A DNA stretch of 12,674 bases from DASQDN01 sp035630195 (GCA_035630195.1 DASQLD010000584.1:1-12674), one strand, 5' to 3'. Numbered from the stretch's first letter, positions 1 through 7,989 are shown. The notes: generated by a model not told the origin, from the letters alone. A program made the numbers and translations.

Positions 1-2
1 AG

Positions 3-884
3 GCTTTCGCGGCACGCTCAGGACCCGGCGCCAACTGGTGCACCTATGCGACCTGGGCTTCCCGACAAGCAGGCTGCACGATTCGTGGCGAGGATTTGAT
101 CGAGCGCCTTCATCCTGACACACCCCGCATATGGCGTACTCTGCTGCGCGCTGGGGTTTTGAATCCTGTAACTCCGCCCGGCTGGATCGTAAAGCATGTG
201 CACACGCCTTTTGATGCCGTGGAGCATGCTAGTAGGTCCGTGGCTAAGGGCAATCTCAAGGTGTTTGAGGAGATTGGGGAAGTTTTCGCTCGCAATCTCG
301 AAGACAGCTCGTTTGAGCCCGGGCCACCACCGTTGCGTGAAGCGTTCGCTCATTATCGACAGGCAGAAGACGAAACGAACCCAAATACCCGCGCTTGTCT
401 GATGTTGTTTGGCAATCTGAAGTGCGGTTGGCACGAACAGACGCGTCTGCAACCGGAGATTGCCGAGGCGATCAAAGCTCCGCTTCAGACGACGAATGCA
501 TTGACACGCCGATTCCTGCCGATTCTAAGACGGCCCCTCGAGCGATTGACCCAACTGATCCAGGAACTCAACAACGAAATTGTCACTCAGGGTTTCATGA
601 CATTGAAGCTTCCCATGACGCGCTTGCAGCTGGGCAAGGACATCGATCGAACGATCCCGAGCTATTTCGATGCGGTCGAACATGACCCCTTCTTGCTGCA
701 GTTCAGTGCAGCCGGACACGGCGGTGACGGCGCTGAGAATTGGTCCGACTTGTCGCAACGAATGCGTTACATCTCCAGGCTGTTCCGGTGCTTCCACGAA
801 GACAATGACATGTTCCTGGCTCCGCTAACATCGGAACAATGTAAGAGACTTTACGATGGACGGCTGCCGCGCGGAACCCTCTAA
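3..884 (+). CDS. Conserved protein of unknown function, 5' end outside window
   Basis: The reading frame is open to the left edge, so this is the C-terminal 293 residues of a longer protein, with the first complete codon at position 3. A TTG at 96 could be read as a start. The translation before it (AFAARSGPGANWCTYATWAS, then a Cys/Arg-rich stretch) looks like genuine conserved protein, so I treat the gene as truncated by the window. Visible features are an N-W-C-T-Y-A-T-W-A-S segment near the visible start, a HEQTRLQP motif at about visible residues 144-151, and mostly helical, charged sequence elsewhere. There is no signal peptide or membrane segment in the visible part. I do not recognise a named family or catalytic site. 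The HEQTRLQP region feels like part of a conserved uncharacterised family, but that is memory, not a search. The stop codon TAA directly abuts the stop of glcF on the other strand. Confidence 0.8.
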   Translation, partial: AFAARSGPGANWCTYATWASRQAGCTIRGEDLIERLHPDTPRIWRTLLRAGVLNPVTPPGWIVKHVHTPFDAVEHASRSVAKGNLKVFEEIGEVFARNLEDSSFEPGPPPLREAFAHYRQAEDETNPNTRACLMLFGNLKCGWHEQTRLQPEIAEAIKAPLQTTNALTRRFLPILRRPLERLTQLIQELNNEIVTQGFMTLKLPMTRLQLGKDIDRTIPSYFDAVEHDPFLLQFSAAGHGGDGAENWSDLSQRMRYISRLFRCFHEDNDMFLAPLTSEQCKRLYDGRLPRGTL

Positions 885-2186
885 TCACCCGCCCGAATAT
901 GCTTCATCGAGAATCTCGACGACGTGTTTTACGGGCTGCCCCTTCCCGTGGAGGGTCGAACCCGCTCGCAGTTGAAGCATGCACCCCGGATTGGCCGTAA
1001 CGATGACATCAGGGTTTACAGCGTTCACATAACGCATCTTCTTTTCAAGAAGCGCCATTGCCATATCGTTTTGCACAACATTGTAGATACCGGCGCTTCC
1101 GCAACAAAGATCGGACATCGGCATCTCTTTTAACGTAAGGCCCGGTACAGACTTCAACAACATGCGAGGTGGGGTTCTGACCTTTTGTCCATGCGCCAGA
1201 TGGCAGGAATCCTGATAGGTCACCGTGTAGGGCAGCGATTTCATTGCGGGATTCAGGTCGATGCTGGCGAGAAATTCGGTCACGTCCTTCATCTTCGAGA
1301 CGAATTTATGTGCTTTGTCTACGTACGCTGGATCGTCTTCGAGAAGATCGTGATACTCCTTCAGCGTCGATCCGCATCCTGCGGCGTTGGTCAGGATTGC
1401 ATCGTAATCGCCGGATAGGAGCGTGTCGATGTTCTGCTTTGCCAGTTCCCGTGCGGTCCTTTTCAGTCCTGCATGGACATGAAGCGCTCCACAGCAGGTT
1501 TGATTATCTGGGATGTGGACCTCGCAGCCGTTCTTCTGCAGAACACGTACCGTCGCTTCATTAAGCCTTGCAAAGAAAACGTTAGCCATGCACCCGCCAA
1601 GCATCGCGACTTTGTATCGCTTCTCTCCGACTGGTGGCATGATTTTGCCGTAGTAACGGTAAAAGGACGGCATTTCGGCATTGGGCGAGAGACGCTCCGC
1701 CCGTCCAAGTGGACCCATCGCCTTCAGCAGGCCCGAGCCCCGCGCCAGTTTCTGCAGACCCGACGCCTGATACAGATAAAGACCAAAACCGGCCATCTGT
1801 AGGGCGGCACGGGAAGGCAGTAATCCCTTGAATACCAGAGCCCGAAGCGCCCGAACGTGCCACGGACGCTGGACGTTATCCTCGATGTGTGCGCGCGCGG
1901 CCTCGATCAGGCGACCATATTGAACCCCGGACGGACATGCGGTTTCACATCCACGGCAGGCGAGACAAAGATCGAGATGCTCGATATAGGACGGATTGAT
2001 CTGGGCTTCACCCAGAGTGACCTGGACCATCTGATAGATGCGACCTCGTGGGGAATCCATCTCCACCCCTAGTTCGCGATAGGTCGGGCAGCTATTCAGA
2101 CACAGGCCGCAGTGGACACAGCGATCGAGATCGACCTGCTTTGGAGCCTCGTGATTATTCACCACTTTCGGATCAGATACGGCCAT
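885..2186 (-). CDS. glcF: Glycolate oxidase iron-sulfur subunit GlcF
   Basis: This 433-residue protein is the electron-transfer subunit of glycolate oxidase, which oxidises glycolate to glyoxylate at the membrane and passes electrons to the quinone pool. Two ferredoxin-type 4Fe-4S motifs lie at the N-terminus: C23-x2-C26-x2-C29-x3-C33 (CVHCGLCLNSCP) and C74-x2-C77-x2-C80-x3-C84 (CLACRGCETACP). Two cysteine-rich CCG domains follow, one with GGCMANVFFARLNEA and TCCGALHVHAG, the other with DSCHLAHGQKVRTPP and LCCGSAGIY. Length and domain order fit the GlcF family. The ATG start lies inside the end of glcE (14-base overlap) and has a GAGG eight bases upstream (2195-2198), which supports this start. 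It is the last gene of its operon. A lactate-oxidase or related 2-hydroxyacid oxidase Fe-S subunit is the main alternative, but pairing with a GlcE-like protein favours GlcF. Confidence 0.93.
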   Translation of the reverse strand: MAVSDPKVVNNHEAPKQVDLDRCVHCGLCLNSCPTYRELGVEMDSPRGRIYQMVQVTLGEAQINPSYIEHLDLCLACRGCETACPSGVQYGRLIEAARAHIEDNVQRPWHVRALRALVFKGLLPSRAALQMAGFGLYLYQASGLQKLARGSGLLKAMGPLGRAERLSPNAEMPSFYRYYGKIMPPVGEKRYKVAMLGGCMANVFFARLNEATVRVLQKNGCEVHIPDNQTCCGALHVHAGLKRTARELAKQNIDTLLSGDYDAILTNAAGCGSTLKEYHDLLEDDPAYVDKAHKFVSKMKDVTEFLASIDLNPAMKSLPYTVTYQDSCHLAHGQKVRTPPRMLLKSVPGLTLKEMPMSDLCCGSAGIYNVVQNDMAMALLEKKMRYVNAVNPDVIVTANPGCMLQLRAGSTLHGKGQPVKHVVEILDEAYSGG

Positions 2187-3279
2187 ACAATCTACCTCGA
2201 TTCAGCAGTGTTTTCGGATCGAAGAGCCGTTTGATTTTTTGCATGACTGGGAAATCGCTGCCGGGATCAGGCCAAAGATTGAGGCTGCGTTTCGCGTCTT
2301 GCGGCGCAAACTCGATCGCACCTTTGGCGCCCTGAATCGTCGCCTTGCTGGCATCCTCAAAGTACGAGTAGGTAACACCATTGCCGGCCCGGGCGACAGC
2401 CGGTCCATCAGCGCACGCTAACGCTTCGCTTACGCCGCTGAGCGTCGTCGAGATACGAGCTACAGCGCCATCGGGATAGTCTCGCAACCAGTAAGGAGTG
2501 AATTCCTGAACGCTAGTCCAAAAATCGGCGCCGTCTCGCACATCGGCCCCTTTAAGTTCTCGCGAATACCGATCCAACACCGACTCGCTTCCGCCGACCT
2601 GCAGAAGCACGCAATAGCCGTCAAGACCCAGACGTCTCGCCGCACCCGGATTGACGACATCGATCGCAGACGGTTGCAGCACACTCTCAAGTACGCGCTG
2701 GCATGTCGTCATAGCACCCTCTAAGGTCCCGTGAGAAAGGATGAATGTTCTCGACGCAGGCGGAACGGGCGCGAGTTTGAAATTCACGACAGCGATTGCG
2801 GCCAGTGTGCCAAACGAACCGATCATGAGTTTCGCCATATCTAAGCCGGCGACGTTCTTCACGACCATACCGCCGGATTGGACAAGTTTTCCTTCGAGTG
2901 TCGCGAACTTCATTCCGATAATGACGTCGCGTGGCGACCCATACAGTCGGCGCCTGGGCCCGCAGGTATTGGCCGCAACTGTCCCACCTACGGTAGCGGC
3001 GTCGGCAAAAGGCGGATCGAGCGGAATCATCTGCCGGTTCGCCGCAAGCATCGCCGTCAGATCGGTCCAGCGCATTCCGGCTTCCACGCTGATCGTCAGG
3101 TCAGCGGGTTCGTACTGCAACACGCGCGCCATTGCAACGGTCGAAAGACAAACGTCCGACGGCTCTATTGGCCCCGCCATGTCTTTCTTCGTCGATGCGC
3201 CGCAGATCTGAATCGTCCGCCCAGAGGAGGAGCATTCGGCGAGCGCCTGTGCAAGTTCTTCTGGAGAGGATGGATTCAT
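2173..3279 (-). CDS. glcE: Glycolate oxidase FAD-binding subunit GlcE
   Basis: This 368-residue protein has an FAD-binding PCMH-type domain over roughly residues 5-175. Visible motifs are ICGASTKKDM near residue 25, TISVEAGMRW near 62, ATVGGTVAANTCGPRRRLYG near 95-114 and KNVAGLDMAKLMIGSFGTLA near 141-160. The last is typical of GlcE and of FAD-linked 2-hydroxyacid oxidases. It lacks the large C-terminal substrate domain of GlcD, and its length suits GlcE. The ATG start forms an ATGA overlap with the stop of the upstream phosphatase gene, and its own end overlaps glcF by 14 bases, so translation is probably coupled through all three. GlcE acts with GlcD and GlcF in glycolate oxidase; no glcD lies in this window. 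Confidence 0.9.
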   Translation of the reverse strand: MNPSSPEELAQALAECSSSGRTIQICGASTKKDMAGPIEPSDVCLSTVAMARVLQYEPADLTISVEAGMRWTDLTAMLAANRQMIPLDPPFADAATVGGTVAANTCGPRRRLYGSPRDVIIGMKFATLEGKLVQSGGMVVKNVAGLDMAKLMIGSFGTLAAIAVVNFKLAPVPPASRTFILSHGTLEGAMTTCQRVLESVLQPSAIDVVNPGAARRLGLDGYCVLLQVGGSESVLDRYSRELKGADVRDGADFWTSVQEFTPYWLRDYPDGAVARISTTLSGVSEALACADGPAVARAGNGVTYSYFEDASKATIQGAKGAIEFAPQDAKRSLNLWPDPGSDFPVMQKIKRLFDPKTLLNRGRLYGRI

Positions 3280-4949
3280 TCCGGTCGGTACTCCACGACA
3301 ACAGCGGTAATATCATCGTGCTGCACGGCGTCCCCGGTGAACTTTTCGACGGCCCGCATCAACGCGGCGAGTAACGCCGACGCGCTGTCTTTCGAATGCG
3401 AACGAATCACCTCCAGCATGCGGCTCGCCTCAAAGAATTTACCCTGGGAATTTTCGGCGTCGGAAAGGCCATCGCTATAAGCAACGATCTTATCCCCCGG
3501 CTGGAGTTGCACTGTACGAACGGCGTATGTCGATTCGTCCAGCAATCCTAGCGGCGTGCCCGTGCTTTCGAGATGTTCCATCCCTCCGCCCGCGCGGACA
3601 AGTATTGGTGTGCAATGCCCGGCGTTGACCCACCGCAGCAGTCCGTCCCGGTTGACGGTGCAATAGAATACTGTGGCGTACTTCTCGCCTTCCGTCCGCT
3701 CATTCAGGAACAGATTGATGCGGCTCATCATCTGCTCCATATCGTTCTCCGAAGCAAGCAGAAAACTTCCCTGCAGAAGAGCTGCCAGTAGCGCCGAACT
3801 TACTCCCTTGCCGGAAACATCGGTAACAACAAGCGACCAGGAATTCGGTGAAATCTGACGAACATCAAAGCAGTCCCCCCCCACCTCATGCGAGGCGATG
3901 CTTGACCCTGCCACGCGAAACCATCCCTCGGTGGGCAGCTTTCTCGGCAGGAGACTCATCTGAATCTCGCGCGCAATGGATAATTCTTCTTCCATGCGGT
4001 GCTTGATCCGCTCCTCTTCAAGCAAGCGGGCATTCTCGAGAATCGTCGATGCTTCAAGCGCGAGAGTCTGTAGCAGCTCCCGATTCCCCGAAGACAAATC
4101 AACCGCTGTCTGCTGCGAATCGAGATAAATAAGCCCGATCGTGTCGCTGCGTGATGTGATGACGCAAGTTTCCTGGCTCGATCCGGCGCGCACCCGGACA
4201 AGCGGAACGCCGACGATGCTGCGATTTGTCTCAGAGTCAACGGCGGAACTCGACAGGAAGTCTCCCGAGTCGGAGAGAGTCATCGACAGAAGCTCGCGAC
4301 GTTGATGAAGAGCTTTTTGGATACTTTCGATCGGAGCGCCGATATCGGTTTTCAGTACTTGATTGCCGTGGCGGTCGCGAGCGAGTTGTACGTGCAGTGC
4401 TCCATCATCGTTTAGGAGTAGGAAGCCGCGCTCGAATCCAGTAATCGCTAACGCAGCGTCCACCACGGCGGACAAAACGTCGTCTGTGGAAAGGGAATTC
4501 TGCAACGCCCTGGCGACTTCGACGAGGGCCCGCAGCTTCGCAAGATTCCCGGTTCCCGCCGATGCTGTTTTAGGGGCAGAGAACTGGTCGAGCAGCTTCT
4601 GGATTTCATCGTCGTCGTACGTGAAGATGAGGCTGTAGGAATCTGGAAATCCGAACTCGACTTTGTCAGCGGCGTAGAGCTTCTGGCGCGTGACCTTTGT
4701 GCCATTTACAAATACGCCGTGGCTGCTCTTCAGATCCTCAATAAAATACTCGCCGTTGTGAGCGACAATCCTAGCGTGGTTTCGGGACGCTCGATTGTCT
4801 CGCAAAACCAGGTTATTGTCCGCTTGGCGCCCGATTGTGAACGGCAGCGGGCTGAGCGGCACACGACTGCGATTTCCCGACGGGTTAATAACAACAATTG
4901 TTGCGGGTCGCGCCAGAACGGGATTAGTATTAGGGACCGAGACGGCCAT
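3276..4949 (-). CDS. FHA-GAF-SpoIIE/PP2C serine phosphatase (RsbU-like)
   Basis: I place the start at the ATG whose A is the last base of the Fur-gene stop (TAATG), giving 557 residues. An ATG 90 bases further upstream stays in frame but would add a low-complexity tail inside the Fur gene. Domains: FHA at about residues 17-110 (GRQADNN 40-46, SRNHAR 55-60, HG 77-78, NGT 82-84), which would bind phosphothreonine; GAF-like at about 145-305; a helical linker at 307-336 with the RsbU-type signature SIAREIQMSLLP; and a SpoIIE-type PP2C phosphatase at 345-555. Metal-site acidic residues are visible in GGDCFD (D359, D362), VTDVSGKG (D377), YSDGLSDAEN (D493) and HDDITAVVV (D545, D546). Such proteins dephosphorylate anti-sigma antagonists or other phosphoproteins in response to signals. 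No partner kinase or antagonist is encoded nearby. There is no evident Shine-Dalgarno, so translation probably depends on coupling to the Fur gene. Confidence 0.92.
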   Translation of the reverse strand: MAVSVPNTNPVLARPATIVVINPSGNRSRVPLSPLPFTIGRQADNNLVLRDNRASRNHARIVAHNGEYFIEDLKSSHGVFVNGTKVTRQKLYAADKVEFGFPDSYSLIFTYDDDEIQKLLDQFSAPKTASAGTGNLAKLRALVEVARALQNSLSTDDVLSAVVDAALAITGFERGFLLLNDDGALHVQLARDRHGNQVLKTDIGAPIESIQKALHQRRELLSMTLSDSGDFLSSSAVDSETNRSIVGVPLVRVRAGSSQETCVITSRSDTIGLIYLDSQQTAVDLSSGNRELLQTLALEASTILENARLLEEERIKHRMEEELSIAREIQMSLLPRKLPTEGWFRVAGSSIASHEVGGDCFDVRQISPNSWSLVVTDVSGKGVSSALLAALLQGSFLLASENDMEQMMSRINLFLNERTEGEKYATVFYCTVNRDGLLRWVNAGHCTPILVRAGGGMEHLESTGTPLGLLDESTYAVRTVQLQPGDKIVAYSDGLSDAENSQGKFFEASRMLEVIRSHSKDSASALLAALMRAVEKFTGDAVQHDDITAVVVEYRPE

Positions 4950-5446
4950 TACGAACTTCGGCCGGGGCGACCCTTCGCACTGCTGTCGACCGTCGTTTCC
5001 TTCAACTCCTGACCGCGAAGAGCCTGGCAATGCGAGCAATAGCCGCCGACTTCCGTGCGCGCCAGCAAGACCTCAAAACCGAAATGCTGCTCGATCTGCT
5101 TGCGCAACTTCTGTAGCGGCTCGCCGAAGAACTCCTCTACCTTGCCGCATCGCAGGCAGATGATGTGCGCGTGTTCCTGCTTGAGGCGTGTTTCGTAGAA
5201 GTGCTGATCGCCTCCGATGTGCATCAGATCGAGCTCGTCAACGAGTCCGCCGGCCTTGAGCATTTTCAGTGTTCGATAGACGGTCACCCGATTCAGCTTG
5301 GGATCCTTTTCCTTCGCCATCAGGTAAAGGTTCTCGGCGTCCAAGTGCCTGCCGGACTTGTCGATCAGATCGAGCAGAATCTGGCGCTGCCGCGTCAATC
5401 GGACGCCGCGTTCCTTCAGCGAATCTTTTATGCCTGCTCCCGTCAT
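4949..5446 (-). CDS. Fur-family metal-dependent transcriptional regulator
   Basis: This 165-residue protein is a typical Fur-superfamily repressor. The N-terminal winged helix covers about residues 8-75, with LTRQRQILLDLI and the recognition-helix segment NRVTVYRTLKML (52-63). The dimerisation and metal-binding half has H34, E85, H92 and H94 (EHAHIICLRCGKVEEF) at positions matching the regulatory metal site. Two CxxC pairs (C97/C100 and C137/C140) form the structural zinc site. The H-x-H context and glutamates resemble Fur more than PerR, where an aspartate is expected at the site, but metal and redox specificity cannot be settled from sequence alone. The tail beyond residue 145 is hydrophilic. 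The gene starts 11 bases after the ThuA gene, with AAGG overlapping that stop codon, and shares one base with the downstream phosphatase start, so it sits in the middle of an operon. I saw no convincing Fur box in the window. Confidence 0.93.
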   Translation of the reverse strand: MTGAGIKDSLKERGVRLTRQRQILLDLIDKSGRHLDAENLYLMAKEKDPKLNRVTVYRTLKMLKAGGLVDELDLMHIGGDQHFYETRLKQEHAHIICLRCGKVEEFFGEPLQKLRKQIEQHFGFEVLLARTEVGGYCSHCQALRGQELKETTVDSSAKGRPGRSS

Positions 5447-5457
5447 GCTTGCGTGCC

Positions 5458-6276
5458 TTAAGACCTCGGCTTCACTGGCGCTTCAGATGCGAGATATCGG
5501 ATCGCATTCTTCAGGATTTGTTGCACTTCCTTCTGGAAGTAGATGGGATACGTCTCGTGCCCGGGCCGAAAGTAGAATACTTTGCCTTTGCCGTACTGAT
5601 ACAGTAGACCGTCGTTGCCGTCCTGCGGACCACCCTCGTAACGACCCTCCAGAACTTTCAAGTCCGGGTCGGGAGCGTTGAACGGGTTAGTATAACTTTC
5701 CGTCTTCACGATGGTGAAATCTCGAACTCCTTTCACGATCGGATGCTTTGGGGTGAGTATGTGAATCGATTCGGGTTTGCCCTCGTTCTTAACGATTCCC
5801 CACTTACCTGGTGTACCTTCTAGAGGCTTACCACGATCTGCCGCTATGTCCTGCAGGATGCGCTGAAACGCCTTGGCGTAGTGCGAAGAGTGGATTGGCA
5901 GATATCCCATGCCGTGTTCCTTCACGTGTTTCAGAATCAGCGCATTAGTGGTTTCCGAGACGTCCGCATGCTTGCGATGTCCGAACCAGACCAGGACGTC
6001 AGTATTCTTTAGAGATTCGTCCGTAATCCCCTGATCCGTATCGCCAAGATTCGCCGCCTTAGCTTCGATGTTCTTTTCTCCCGCAAGGAAATCCAGAAAA
6101 GCGCCGTTTATACCCTTCGGATAAACTTCGACTGGCTCGGTGCGTTCCGACCAGATTAGAACCTGAATTTTTTCCTTGGCGTAGACGGGCTGAATGTCGC
6201 TTGAGATTATCGAGATGACGCTAAACGCGGCGACAAAACCCGCCAGTGTACAAACCCAGCACAGCAGGCGGTTCAT
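5458..6276 (-). CDS. Secreted ThuA-like domain protein
   Basis: This 272-residue protein has a hydrophobic N-terminal segment (about residues 4-26) and a plausible signal-peptidase site after VYA at residue 33, so it is probably exported. The rest matches the ThuA-like family with its glutamine-amidotransferase-like fold: IQVLIWSERTEP at 37-48, TDVLVWFGHRKH at 92-103, GMGYLPIHSSHYAKAF at 122-137, KHPIVKGV at 177-184 and GKVFYFRPGHETYP at 231-244. ThuA proteins are associated with sugar use (trehalose utilisation in rhizobia) and occur in many secreted carbohydrate proteins, but a catalytic role is not established. It is the first gene of the tight ThuA-Fur-phosphatase-glcEF run, 51 bases after the DoxX-like gene. 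Only a weak GAG lies upstream of the ATG. Confidence 0.88.
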   Translation of the reverse strand: MNRLLCWVCTLAGFVAAFSVISIISSDIQPVYAKEKIQVLIWSERTEPVEVYPKGINGAFLDFLAGEKNIEAKAANLGDTDQGITDESLKNTDVLVWFGHRKHADVSETTNALILKHVKEHGMGYLPIHSSHYAKAFQRILQDIAADRGKPLEGTPGKWGIVKNEGKPESIHILTPKHPIVKGVRDFTIVKTESYTNPFNAPDPDLKVLEGRYEGGPQDGNDGLLYQYGKGKVFYFRPGHETYPIYFQKEVQQILKNAIRYLASEAPVKPRS

Positions 6277-6327
6277 ATATAGTCTCAGGCTACCATGTGT
6301 CGAACCTTTTCGAGGAGCGTACGCCGT

Positions 6328-6705
6328 TTAGATGGCAACCCCGGCGGGCCATCGGCGATCGGCGGGCCGAGTGACATAGGAGACTGCCAGGATCGCCAGC
6401 AAGACTAACGGCGTGAACGCCACCGGGCCATCCTTCGCCAAATAGTGCGCAACACACGCCGCGATCCAGGTAAATGTAAATCCTGCATAGGCCCATTCTT
6501 TCAAAGTTGGGACACCGGGCATAAGAAGAGCGATCGCGCCGAGAAGCTTAGCGATCCCGAGCAGGACTCGTAGGTGCTGCGGATAGCCAACGTGCGCGAA
6601 TCCTTGCACTGCCTCAGGATCACCCGATAAATAATTGAAGGCGGCAAAGACCGCAAGCGCGGACAAGAGGCCGGTGGTCACCCAGTAAGCAATAGTACGT
6701 GCCAA
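6328..6705 (-). CDS. DoxX-like four-helix membrane protein
   Basis: This 125-residue protein has four predicted membrane segments at about residues 7-26, 44-63, 71-90 and 97-112. The family-typical stretches are LRVLLGIAKLLGAIALL and LKEWAYAGFTFTWIAACVAH. DoxX-like proteins are small inner-membrane proteins, some linked to quinol or thiosulfate oxidation or to redox homeostasis; this one cannot be assigned a specific reaction. The start is TTG at 6703-6705, supported by a strong AGGAGG (6714-6719 on the opposite strand) with an eight-base spacer. It follows fabF by 34 bases with no clear terminator, so it is likely co-transcribed with fabF. Confidence 0.86.
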   Translation of the reverse strand: MARTIAYWVTTGLLSALAVFAAFNYLSGDPEAVQGFAHVGYPQHLRVLLGIAKLLGAIALLMPGVPTLKEWAYAGFTFTWIAACVAHYLAKDGPVAFTPLVLLAILAVSYVTRPADRRWPAGVAI

Positions 6706-6713
6706 GAGTCAGT

Positions 6714-6719
6714 CCTCCT
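6714..6719 (-). promoter_or_regulatory. Strong ribosome binding site deciding the TTG start of the DoxX-like gene
   Basis: The minus strand reads AGGAGG followed by an eight-base spacer and TTG. This near-perfect Shine-Dalgarno justifies a non-ATG start. Confidence 0.85.
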
Positions 6720-6739
6720 GGCTTCAGGGTAACCCTACT

Positions 6740-7981
6740 CTAGGCAGTGTACTGCTTGAAGATGAGGCTGCCGTTTGTGCCGCCAAAGCCGAATGAGTTG
6801 GAAAGGGCGTACTCGATGCGCATCGGCCGTGCCTTGTTGGGCACATAGTCGAGGTCGCATTCCGGGTCCGGTTCCTCATGATTGATCGTTGGAGGCGCAA
6901 TTTGGTCGCGAATCGCCAGCACGACAATGCCTGCTTCCAGACCGCCGGCGCCACCGAGCAGGTGTCCTGTCATCGATTTTGTGGAACTCACTGCCACCTT
7001 GTATGCGTGGGCGCCAAAGGCCCGTTTGATGGCGATCGATTCGAGTTTGTCGCCGATTTCGGTGGAAGTCCCGTGCGCATTCACGTATTGAATCTGATCC
7101 GGTTGAAGTTTGGCATCCCTCATGGCGTTCCGCATCACGCGAAACGCTCCGTCTCCATCTTCAGCAGGAGACGTAATATGATACGCGTCTGCGCTCATGC
7201 CATAACCTACTATTTCGGCAACAATTGGAGCGCCACGGCGTTTCGCAAATTCAAGTTCTTCCAGGATCAGGATTCCTGCGCCCTCGCCGATAACGAAGCC
7301 GTCCCGATGTTTGTCCCACGGGCGGCTTGCCCGTTCCGGCTCGTTATTGCGTTGCGAAAGCGCTCGCATTGCCGCAAATCCGCCAACTCCGAGTGGAGTA
7401 ATGCAAGCCTCGGCCCCGCCGCAGATCATGACGTCGGCGTCCCCACGCTCGATGATTTTGTAGGAATCACCCACTGCGTGGGCGCTGGTCGTGCAGGCCG
7501 TCGCCGTCGCGGAGTTAGGCCCCTTGGCTCCGGTGCGAATCGATACGTATCCGGACGCCAGGTTGATGATCGTGGCAGGGATGAAAAAGGGCGAAATGCG
7601 CCCCGGACCCTTTTCGAGAAGGTTTCGGTGCTCGCGCTCAATAACTTCGAACCCTCCGATGCCGCTCCCGATATACACGCCGACCTGCTCAGCGATGTCC
7701 TCAGTAACCTTCAATCCGCAGCTTTCCATCGCGAACTCTGACGCTGCAACGGCGAACTGAATGAAGCGCGCCATCTTTTTGATCTCTTTTTTCTCGATCC
7801 AGCGTGCAGGGTCGAACTCTTTAACCTCACCGGCGATCCGGCAGTTGAAAGCTGCAGCATCAAATTGCGTGATGGGCCCAATACCGCTGTGGCCTTCCTT
7901 CACTGCGCTCCAGGTTTCTTCGGTGCCGGACCCGACAGAAGACAGCAGGCCTATACCGGTGATGACAACTCTTCGGGACAA
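6740..7981 (-). CDS. fabF: 3-oxoacyl-[acyl-carrier-protein] synthase II (KAS II)
   Basis: This 413-residue cytoplasmic condensing enzyme elongates acyl-ACP with malonyl-ACP in type II fatty acid synthesis. The thiolase-fold signatures are complete: the nucleophile C163 in ATACTTSAHA, H303 in VNAHGTSTE, K335 and H340 in STKSMTGHLLGG, and the C-terminal loop NSFGFGGTNGS at 394-404. Residue numbers coincide with those of E. coli FabF. The start is TTG at 7979-7981, preceded by GGAG with an eight-base spacer; there is no ATG between the acpP stop and this codon, and the N-terminus MSRRVVITGIGLLS is exactly where the family begins. It lies 21 bases downstream of acpP, the classic acpP-fabF arrangement. 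Confidence 0.97.
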   Translation of the reverse strand: MSRRVVITGIGLLSSVGSGTEETWSAVKEGHSGIGPITQFDAAAFNCRIAGEVKEFDPARWIEKKEIKKMARFIQFAVAASEFAMESCGLKVTEDIAEQVGVYIGSGIGGFEVIEREHRNLLEKGPGRISPFFIPATIINLASGYVSIRTGAKGPNSATATACTTSAHAVGDSYKIIERGDADVMICGGAEACITPLGVGGFAAMRALSQRNNEPERASRPWDKHRDGFVIGEGAGILILEELEFAKRRGAPIVAEIVGYGMSADAYHITSPAEDGDGAFRVMRNAMRDAKLQPDQIQYVNAHGTSTEIGDKLESIAIKRAFGAHAYKVAVSSTKSMTGHLLGGAGGLEAGIVVLAIRDQIAPPTINHEEPDPECDLDYVPNKARPMRIEYALSNSFGFGGTNGSLIFKQYTA

Positions 7982-7989
7982 ATCGGGGG

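Noticed and set aside
96..98. TTG as the true start of the leftmost gene
   Set aside because: The frame is open to the window edge and the upstream translation looks like real conserved protein, so the start is outside the window.
4950..5039. N-terminal extension of the phosphatase gene to an upstream ATG
   Set aside because: The extension overlaps the 3' end of the Fur gene and looks non-globular; the TAATG junction at 4949 is a better start and the FHA domain follows it directly.
6274..6303. TCGACA plus TATATA as a promoter for the ThuA gene
   Set aside because: The -10 hexamer would overlap the ATG itself, so the transcript would start inside the signal-peptide coding region.
6720..6739. 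AGGGTTACCCT palindrome after fabF as a terminator
   Set aside because: The loop is a single base and there is no T-run; it cannot form a stable terminator hairpin.
6878..7741. 287-residue open frame on the plus strand opposite fabF
   Set aside because: It lies wholly antisense to fabF with its conserved active-site codons, has Cys/His/Arg-rich composition, no family resemblance and no ribosome site. It is a by-product of fabF codon use.
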